Shown piece by piece: positions 6,526-10,877 of a stretch of 10,877 nucleotides of DNA. The stretch is from an uncultured Lachnospiraceae bacterium (GTDB taxonomy: Bacteria > Bacillota > Clostridia > Lachnospirales > Lachnospiraceae), in the NCBI GenBank assembly GCA_934434905.1, contig CAKSAI010000082.1:1-10877 (forward strand), written 5' to 3'. The translations under genes and the position numbers were made by a program. The notes below the pieces were generated by a model that was not told the origin of the DNA, did not search any database, and saw only the letters and a list, made by a program, of their open reading frames with translations. Within the stretch, counting starts at the first letter, position 1. Each line of letters begins with the position of its first letter.

Positions 6526-7020
6526 TCACGCCTCCTCCACCGGAACGGCGATCCTTCGTACTGCATATCTGCCATAGGGGCCGATGACTCTCAGCTTCAC
6601 CACATAACGCCCACTCTGAGAGAAAATAAGCTCGCCGCTTTGCCAGTCACCGTCTGCTGTCTTCCCGTCCCCACCGATAATGTCCAGGATCTCCACTGAA
6701 AATTCTTCTGTTTCCGATGCATACTTCCATGTATCCTCCTCGTTCTGTCTCACCCGAATGTGGGCCGGAAACTGATATGTCTCTCCGGCCAGATACACCG
6801 TATCATCCGTCTCCACCTGCGGCGCCGGAAGCTCCATCAGCCGTGCAAGACGCATCCCGTTTTCTGAAACCGCTATCCGGCTCTCCGCCCGCTCTGCCAG
6901 GGCACTCCCCATCGACTTCATATCCAGTCCGCCGATATTGCCAAACAGAACAGAAAAGCAGAATAAAACCGTCACAGCGCTCATAAGTAATCGGATAAGC
7001 TGTACTGTCGCTTGTTTCAT
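6526..7020 (-). CDS. Membrane-anchored extracellular protein of the Tad-like cluster (164 aa)
   Basis: Family not recognised. An uncleaved-looking hydrophobic segment at about residues 7-27 anchors the protein. A helical GSALAERAESRIAVSENGMRLARL stretch at 38-61 follows. Then comes a beta-rich domain (about 73-161) ending in GRYVVKLRVIGPYGRYAVRRIAVPVE, a pattern typical of Ig- or PKD-like sandwich folds. The start ATG at 7020 follows AGGAGGGAG. It lies 18 bp after the 49-aa gene and 4 bp before the 125-aa gene, so these are almost certainly translated from one mRNA. A role as minor pilin or surface scaffold is inferred from place and topology. Confidence 0.82.
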   Translation of the reverse strand: MKQATVQLIRLLMSAVTVLFCFSVLFGNIGGLDMKSMGSALAERAESRIAVSENGMRLARLMELPAPQVETDDTVYLAGETYQFPAHIRVRQNEEDTWKYASETEEFSVEILDIIGGDGKTADGDWQSGELIFSQSGRYVVKLRVIGPYGRYAVRRIAVPVEEA

Positions 7021-7038
7021 GATCTCCCTCCTGACTGT

Positions 7039-7188
7039 TCAGCCGCACAAGGCTTCCGCCATGAGCAGCAGCGCACCAGCCAGCATCCCATTGGTCATAA
7101 TATCCACCAGCATGCGCAGTATCCAGATAGCTGCCAAGCCGTCTATCACGACCCACAGCATCGTCTCCAGCATCTCTTTTACTTCCAC
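7039..7188 (-). CDS. 49-aa hydrophobic peptide, pilin-like candidate
   Basis: This gene starts at GTG (7188) with an excellent GGAGGAG ribosome binding site 6 nt before it, and the site immediately follows the stop of the 35-aa gene. The protein has a short charged start (VEVKEMLET), a long hydrophobic helix at about 10-27, a break at DIMTNG, and a second hydrophobic stretch LAGALLLMAEALCG at the end. There is no cleavable Flp-type leader. Glu5 immediately precedes the hydrophobic region, as Glu5 does in mature type IV pilins. Small size, position in a Tad-like run and its twin next door make a pilin-like or membrane-adaptor role possible. It is not a recognised family member. Confidence 0.72.
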   Translation of the reverse strand: MEVKEMLETMLWVVIDGLAAIWILRMLVDIMTNGMLAGALLLMAEALCG

Positions 7189-7202
7189 AAATATCTCCTC
7201 CT

Positions 7203-7310
7203 TTAATAGCCGGATATCGCCAGCAGAAAATCCCAGAAGCTTCCCAGCAGAAAGCTGAAAAGCAGCGCTGCCGCTACCGTTTCAAGAATATTCGCCACCA
7301 TTTTCTCCAT
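7203..7310 (-). CDS. 35-aa hydrophobic peptide, pilin-like candidate
   Basis: The ATG at 7310 has GGAGGAAGAA directly ahead, and the stop at 7203 leads straight into the ribosome binding site of the next small gene. The peptide is one membrane helix (about residues 11-31) after a polar MEKMVANILE start. It ends in ISGY. It shares with the 49-aa neighbour the arrangement of an L-E-T tripeptide just before the helix. No homologous family is recognised. The strong ribosome binding site and coupled layout argue for real translation despite the size. Confidence 0.65.
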   Translation of the reverse strand: MEKMVANILETVAAALLFSFLLGSFWDFLLAISGY

Positions 7311-7358
7311 TTCTTCCTCCGCCTCGCTTTTGATTTAAAAATCGCTCCGCTGCCATAA

Positions 7359-7403
7359 AGTTCAGCCCGCACCATTCGCCCGTAATATATGCGATGCTGA
7401 ACT
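7359..7403 (-). promoter_or_regulatory. Intercistronic hairpin between the 111-aa and 35-aa genes
   Basis: On the minus strand AGTTCAGC (7403-7396) pairs perfectly with GCTGAACT (7366-7359), extended by CGC/GCG inside. It begins 5 nt after the 111-aa stop in the only long gap (98 bp) of the run. No U-tract follows, so it is more likely a processing, stability or attenuation element than a full terminator. Confidence 0.5.
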
Positions 7404-7408
7404 GTTGC

Positions 7409-7744
7409 CTATACAATAATCTTCTCCTTCACCTTCCACTGCCGTATCCCAAGAAGCGGTATGCGGTAGAGATACTCAAGGCGCACCAGCGCATACTTAT
7501 GCTCCGCATACACCGGGCTGTCATACACCTCCACTTCAAGCACATATCCATTCTGCTCCGCTTCACTGACACACTGGCTGATGATATCCTCACTGTAATC
7601 ACTCTCCCCGATCACCACTGACACCTGCTGCATATAATTTCCTGCAGCCGTGATATCCACATTTGCCGATATAATAGATACCCCCATAGAAGCGATCAAT
7701 ATGATCACCGCGAAGGTAAGAACTGTCTTCCAGATTGATTCCAT
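7409..7744 (-). CDS. Pseudopilin-like protein, DUF4320-like (111 aa)
   Basis: A five-residue start MESIW precedes a hydrophobic helix at about 8-28. An extracellular part follows, with NVDITAAGNYMQQVSVVIGESDYSEDIISQCVSEAEQNGYVLEVEV and a beta-rich VRLEYLYRIPLLGIRQWKVKEKIIV end. The pattern of one N-terminal helix, a helical spine and a small beta domain recalls small clostridial pseudopilin-like proteins; DUF4320 is the closest I can name, from memory and not by search. The start is the ATG at 7744. Its AGGAGG overlaps the stop of the preceding platform gene (ATTTAGGAGG), showing translational coupling; the longer frame to 7819 lies inside that gene. It is the last gene before a hairpin-containing gap. 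Confidence 0.8.
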   Translation of the reverse strand: MESIWKTVLTFAVIILIASMGVSIISANVDITAAGNYMQQVSVVIGESDYSEDIISQCVSEAEQNGYVLEVEVYDSPVYAEHKYALVRLEYLYRIPLLGIRQWKVKEKIIV

Positions 7745-7752
7745 ACACCCTC

Positions 7753-9081
7753 CTAAATCATCGTTGTGATACTTTGGAAGATCACAAAAATCAGCGCAGC
7801 GGCATATCCCATCATGCACACCATGATCGGCACGGTGGGAATCAGGTAATACGCCGAGAACATATCTTCCTTGCGCTTAAGCTTCCGCTGCTCCGCTTCC
7901 TCAAGCATACCAAGACTCAATTCCATAAGAAGCTCCATTGCCTCCGTCTCACCGCTCATGCCGGTACTCACTGCGTACAGATAGCGCATGGCATTTTCCA
8001 CCTGCGGGATCTGAAGCTCTGCCAGAAAGGACAGATATGCCTCCTGGGATGCCGGATCCTCCTTAAGTGTCCTGCTCATGGCCTTCAATTCCTCTCTCAG
8101 AACCGGCGGAGCCTTCTCGATGGACAAGAACAGCGAAACCGCCACATTCTCACTCTGCATAAGCAGAAGAACATCAAAGAGCCACCCCGGAAACACCCGT
8201 CTCACCTCGGATCTGAGACTCACAAGTGCCAGCATACCGAATGGATACCTGAATAAAGACCTCTTCTCCTGAAGCCTCCTGACACGGCCAAATCGCGCTC
8301 TCACCTGCTGCTCTGACATAGGCTTCGGATCCGCCAGCATACTCTGCCCCAGCTTCCGGTCAAGCCTTCCATACACCACAAAAAAGAAGACGATCAGCAG
8401 CATATTTACGCCCTGCACCAGCGGAAGATTAAGAATCTTCAGTTCTTCCGGGAACTGACGCAGCATAAATATACAGATCAGAATCAAAAAGGCATACTCG
8501 ATGGCAACCAGATTTCTTGCCATACATGCGGTCTGCCGATACTTGACCGAGGACTTCTCCCAGGACTGTCGCATACATTCCAGAAGCCGGAATTCCCGAT
8601 TGCAGCTACCGCCGCGGCTCTCTGCTTTTCGCAGGAAATCATGAAGGGTGCGCACCCGCTCACAATCATACTTCTCCCGGATAAGCGCAAGCGCTTCCTC
8701 CTCCGCCAATTCCGGATCTGCCCCCTGTTCGATCATACATGCCGCCCTTGTCAGGAGCTGGCGCACAGAGCCCTTGGGGAAGATATCCCTGGTGGCACGC
8801 AAGGCGGTAAGTATCTTCCCATTGTCCGCAAAAGCCTGAACCATATGGGCCAGATATGCATTGACATCACGAAAACGCTGCCTCTCACAGCAGCTTCTCC
8901 TGTAATTGCGGTACAGGCTGGGCGCCTGCAGCAGACACAATGCTGTCCCAGCCAGCAGATATCCCGGCCGAAGCTGCAAGCCTGTCCCAAACAGCAAACA
9001 AAATGCCAGGATCAACAAAACCTCTGTCAGTATTCCTTTCTTTGATTTATGTAACTTCCAATGCCTTATTTTTCTCTCCAT
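7753..9081 (-). CDS. Tad/type II secretion platform protein with two F-like domains (TadB-TadC-like)
   Basis: The inner-membrane platform that the ATPase would drive. In 442 aa there are membrane segments at about 17-33, 39-55, 191-208, 217-237 and 411-436. Between them lie two cytosolic helical domains: about 65-185 (FRDVNAYLAHMVQAFADNGK...MIEQGADPELAEEEALALIREKY) and about 291-410 (EVRRVFPGWLFDVLLLMQSENVAVSLFLSIEKAPPVLREELKAM...RKLKRKEDMFSAYYLIP). The second is typical of TadC. The first has the size and helix pattern of TadB, although less clearly. Canonical Tad loci encode TadB and TadC as separate genes, so this looks like a fusion or a GspF-like two-domain chain. The start at 9081 follows AGGAGAAGGA, 18 bp after the ATPase stop. 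Confidence 0.85.
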   Translation of the reverse strand: MERKIRHWKLHKSKKGILTEVLLILAFCLLFGTGLQLRPGYLLAGTALCLLQAPSLYRNYRRSCCERQRFRDVNAYLAHMVQAFADNGKILTALRATRDIFPKGSVRQLLTRAACMIEQGADPELAEEEALALIREKYDCERVRTLHDFLRKAESRGGSCNREFRLLECMRQSWEKSSVKYRQTACMARNLVAIEYAFLILICIFMLRQFPEELKILNLPLVQGVNMLLIVFFFVVYGRLDRKLGQSMLADPKPMSEQQVRARFGRVRRLQEKRSLFRYPFGMLALVSLRSEVRRVFPGWLFDVLLLMQSENVAVSLFLSIEKAPPVLREELKAMSRTLKEDPASQEAYLSFLAELQIPQVENAMRYLYAVSTGMSGETEAMELLMELSLGMLEEAEQRKLKRKEDMFSAYYLIPTVPIMVCMMGYAAALIFVIFQSITTMI

Positions 9082-9099
9082 TCCTTCTCCTATCCCCCA

Positions 9100-10167
9100 T
9101 CATCTGGTCTTTCGTGCCTCCACCTGCACATTATGGAAAATATCCTCCTGCCCGCAGCCCTCCCGGATCCTTCGGCGCAAAAACTCCGGGATCCGCTCTT
9201 CATGCAGAATTCCATCCTCCACCGGCAGCACATATCCGTTTCGCTCATTTTCTCTGAAATAAAAGCAGACCTGCCAGATCCGGTGTGCTGTCCGGCCACC
9301 CTCCTGCTCCTGTTCCTTTAAAAGTACGCCAATCCCCACATCGGAATAGACCTGATTCACCAGACGCTCCGCATCCTGACGACTCTCCAGCATATTTAAG
9401 ATCCGATCCGGGATCCGCCGTGCATCGTTTACATGCAGTGTAGTCATACAACTGACGCCATTAGACCAGCTCTCAAGGAGATAACGCACCTCCCGCGACC
9501 TCGTCTCCGCAATCATGAGCCATTGTGGATTCAGCCGCAGGGAGACAGCGACAGCCTCCCCGTAATCCTCCTTCGAATGCACCTTCAGCTCCACACAGTC
9601 CTTGCCGGGATTGATGTCCCCATAATGCCATTCCCGCAGATCCTCCACGGTGATCACCTTCTCATGGGGCCGGATGAAGCTGCTGAAGAACTTTGCCGCC
9701 TCCGTCTTCCCCTGCCCCGGTTCCCCGCAAAATACGAAGTTAAATCCCCCAAGGACACAGTTCACCAGCAGGTGCATGACCCGTTCCTGACAATACCCCG
9801 TCTCCAAAGCCTCCTTCGCCGTAAAACGCAGCCTTGGCAGCGACTTTCGGATGCTCATACTGCGCCCGGAAACAGCAAAGGCTTCATGTACAAATGTGAT
9901 CCGAAGCGTATCTGTCTCCGCACTTAATACCGTATTCGCCCGGTTGAAAGGCCTGCTCTCATGATTGGCTACCAGCAGGGAGAAGCGCTCAATAAACGCT
10001 CCCGTAATCTCCGGATCCTCCACCGGCCTTCGGATAAATCCCGCATACTTGATCCACAGCCGTCCGCTGTCCCAGTCGATGTTGGTGATCTCATCACGGC
10101 AGATATACTTCCAGAGCGGCCCAAACTGGCGCTTCGACAGACAAAACCCTCTCTTTTCTTCCTCCAT
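9100..10167 (-). CDS. CpaF/TadA-type secretion ATPase
   Basis: A hexameric ATPase of the type II/IV secretion superfamily, cytosolic at the membrane, powering assembly of the encoded pilus-like apparatus. In 355 aa are the Walker A motif GEPGQGKT (148-155), an Asp box TVEDLREW (173-180), the Walker B region LRLNPQWLMIAETRSREV (210-227) with catalytic Glu221, and a His box MTTLHVND (241-248). The family consensus has Arg-Pro-Asp before the Walker B strand; here Asn213-Pro-Gln-Trp stands instead. The N-terminal 110 residues match the CpaF regulatory domain in size (SRPFNRANTV, LRITFVHEAFAVSGRSMSIRK). The ATG at 10167 overlaps the TGA of the 57-aa gene by one base (TGATG); a TTG three bases earlier is possible. 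It lacks a long receiver-type N-terminus. Confidence 0.93.
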   Translation of the reverse strand: MEEEKRGFCLSKRQFGPLWKYICRDEITNIDWDSGRLWIKYAGFIRRPVEDPEITGAFIERFSLLVANHESRPFNRANTVLSAETDTLRITFVHEAFAVSGRSMSIRKSLPRLRFTAKEALETGYCQERVMHLLVNCVLGGFNFVFCGEPGQGKTEAAKFFSSFIRPHEKVITVEDLREWHYGDINPGKDCVELKVHSKEDYGEAVAVSLRLNPQWLMIAETRSREVRYLLESWSNGVSCMTTLHVNDARRIPDRILNMLESRQDAERLVNQVYSDVGIGVLLKEQEQEGGRTAHRIWQVCFYFRENERNGYVLPVEDGILHEERIPEFLRRRIREGCGQEDIFHNVQVEARKTR

Positions 10168-10340
10168 CAATTCATCATCCCCAATGCTTTCTCATATATC
10201 GCTGTAAAAATATTTCTGATAAATCCTTCAAAAATCCCGCCTTCCGACATAAAGTTCTGCATCATCTTTATCATCAGAAATCCTATGACTGCGGCTAATG
10301 CCACTGCTACCACGATCGTCACTACATCTTTCGCTTCCAT
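10167..10340 (-). CDS. 57-aa membrane peptide leading the Tad-like operon
   Basis: The first gene after the operon promoter. The ATG at 10340 has AAGGGTAGG upstream, and the stop overlaps the ATPase start by one base, so the two are translationally coupled. The chain has a short MEAKD head, one strong membrane helix at about 6-27 (VVTIVVAVALAAVIGFLMIKMM), and an amphipathic tail SEGGIFEGFIRNIFTAIYEKALGMMN. This length and shape resemble mature Flp/type IVb pilins, but no Gly-(x4)-Glu leader site precedes the helix. It could be a leaderless pilin, an ATPase anchor or a leader peptide. No named family is recognised. Confidence 0.78.
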   Translation of the reverse strand: MEAKDVVTIVVAVALAAVIGFLMIKMMQNFMSEGGIFEGFIRNIFTAIYEKALGMMN

Positions 10341-10452
10341 ATGTACCTACCCTTTCTTTCATTTTGGACGCACTTGTCCCTTGCTTCTAATCTTGTTGGG
10401 GAATTCATTTGATTTAAATAACTCTGTGTAAACAGAAAATTAAGATACATCC

Positions 10453-10481
10453 ATGATAAACGCTGAATCCGAAAATGTAAA
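10453..10481 (-). promoter_or_regulatory. Promoter of the Tad-like operon
   Basis: TTTACA (10481-10476), 17-bp spacer, TATCAT (10458-10453), each one base from consensus. It predicts a start near 10446 and a leader of about 105 nt ahead of the 57-aa gene. The leader contains a small GGAC/GTCC hairpin but no riboswitch class that I recognise. It is the only good promoter seen before the run, so all nine genes down to 4254 probably share it. Confidence 0.7.
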
Positions 10482-10523
10482 TACCTTTTTTGCGTTTCCT
10501 GCATTTTTGTTAAAAATGACAAA

Positions 10524-10568
10524 TTTACGGGGATCCCAGACGTCCAAAAACGCCGGAACCCCCGTAAA
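10524..10568 (-). terminator. Terminator-like hairpin after the amidase gene
   Basis: TTTACGGGG and CCCCGTAAA arms (9 bp) surround a loop that itself contains a GGCG/CGTC stem. On the minus strand it is followed by TTTGTCATTTTTAAC, which includes a second small inverted repeat CATTTTT/AAAAATG (10502-10518). It begins 7 bp after the amidase stop and separates that gene from the Tad-like operon promoter. Confidence 0.65.
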
Positions 10569-10575
10569 ATGGGCT

Positions 10576-10877
10576 TTAAATATTCACAACAAGTGTGTCA
10601 TACCCCATCTGCCGCAGCCGATTCTGCAGAGACACTGCCATCTCCAGGGTGGGTTCGATCCCCACGATCACCGCATAGTAGTTTCCCTCTTTCCGTATCT
10701 GTACCGTATAGCCCATGTCCTGGAGCTGCTGCTGTAAGTACTGGGCGTTGGAAAAGTATTGGAACAATCCCACCTGTACGCCAAACCTGCGCTCCGGCTC
10801 CACAGTCGCTTCCCGGATCCCTTCCTGGATGCCTGTGGCAATCGCCTCGGCGATTCGGTCGAAGTTCTCGTCAAAGA
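10576..10877 (-). CDS. SPOR-domain protein, probable N-acetylmuramoyl-L-alanine amidase (C-terminal part)
   Basis: Only the last 99 codons are in the window; the frame is open to the right edge. The visible part starts FDENFDRIAEAIATGIQEGI, which resembles the last helix of amidase_3 (CwlD/AmiC-type) domains. A short linker follows. A SPOR repeat comes next: FGVQVGLFQYFSNAQYLQQQ, then YTVQIRKEGNYYAVIVGIE, and an AVSLQNRLRQMGYDTLVVNI end. SPOR domains bind denuded septal glycan and commonly target amidases to division or spore septa. The SPOR call is solid, whereas the amidase call rests on one helix. An in-frame GTG at 10803 is internal, since the SPOR and preceding helix read through it. It ends in a TAA followed by a hairpin terminator. 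Confidence 0.82.
   Translation of the reverse strand, partial: FDENFDRIAEAIATGIQEGIREATVEPERRFGVQVGLFQYFSNAQYLQQQLQDMGYTVQIRKEGNYYAVIVGIEPTLEMAVSLQNRLRQMGYDTLVVNI

Noticed and set aside
7272..7375. Basic 33-aa frame (ATG at 7375) overlapping the 35-aa gene
   Set aside because: Its composition is an Arg/Lys/Trp run from a shifted reading of the next gene and its ribosome binding site, and no ribosome binding site of its own is seen.
7735..8256. 173-aa plus-strand open frame opposite the platform gene
   Set aside because: It lies wholly antisense to a well-supported gene, has a His/Cys-rich low-complexity composition typical of antisense frames, and shows no ribosome binding site.
9433..10431. 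Two plus-strand open frames (9433-9927 and 9961-10431)
   Set aside because: They are antisense to the ATPase Walker motifs and the 57-aa gene, with no recognisable protein pattern.
10322..10522. 66-aa minus-strand frame ahead of the 57-aa gene
   Set aside because: It overlaps the predicted operon promoter and the start of the better-supported 57-aa gene in another frame.
1..10877. CRISPR arrays, tRNA or rRNA genes, insertion sequences, attachment sites
   Set aside because: I saw no spaced repeats, cloverleaf genes, transposase motifs or terminal inverted repeats. The only repeats found are short local ones, already listed.

Overview
The window looks like chromosome of a Gram-positive gut-type Clostridia, most likely a Lachnospiraceae relative. 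The reasons are strong AGGAGG-type ribosome binding sites, an L-box lysine riboswitch, a CobO-type adenosyltransferase, a tandem OB-fold SSB and a Tad-like cluster with an InlB/DUF5011-type surface protein. No outer-membrane secretin or lipoprotein genes are seen. Family assignments come from motif recognition alone; no searches were run. Almost everything reads on the minus strand; the only clear plus-strand gene is a cyclophilin.

Right part of the minus strand, read in its own direction (about 10.9 kb to 4.25 kb). The window opens inside the C-terminus of a probable SPOR-domain N-acetylmuramoyl-L-alanine amidase (10576-10877), closed by a terminator-like hairpin. A consensus-like promoter (10453-10481) then leads into a compact nine-gene run: a 57-aa membrane peptide, a CpaF/TadA-type secretion ATPase, a 442-aa membrane protein carrying two GspF/TadB-TadC-like domains, and a 111-aa pseudopilin-like protein. 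A hairpin-containing gap of 98 bp follows. Next come two very short hydrophobic peptides (35 and 49 aa), two single-pass extracellular proteins (164 and 125 aa), and a 590-aa secreted protein with two InlB-like repeats and a DUF5011-like domain. I read this as a minimal type IVb-pilus-like or Tad-like surface apparatus: the ATPase and platform assemble small pilin-like subunits, and the large protein is exported and displayed. No prepilin peptidase and no canonical Flp pilin lies in the window.

Middle (4.17-2.08 kb). The cyclophilin ppiB on the plus strand converges on the 590-aa gene, with a hairpin cluster between them. Upstream of ppiB, a gap of about 350 bp carries promoters for ppiB and for the divergent SSB-like gene. 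That SSB is built from two OB folds in one chain. A short CobO-type ATP:corrinoid adenosyltransferase follows.

Left (2.08 kb-1). A strong sigma-A promoter (TTGACA, 17 bp, TATATT) drives a lysine riboswitch of about 170 nt with a downstream terminator and a visible alternative pairing. It controls dapA and dapB, which encode two consecutive steps of diaminopimelate/lysine synthesis. The start of another gene, with its own ribosome binding site, follows dapB at the window edge.

The most interesting parts are the Tad-like cluster with its leaderless tiny membrane peptides and fused platform protein, the repeat-built signal peptide of its surface protein, and a 20-bp duplication that rewrote the end of the gene before it.
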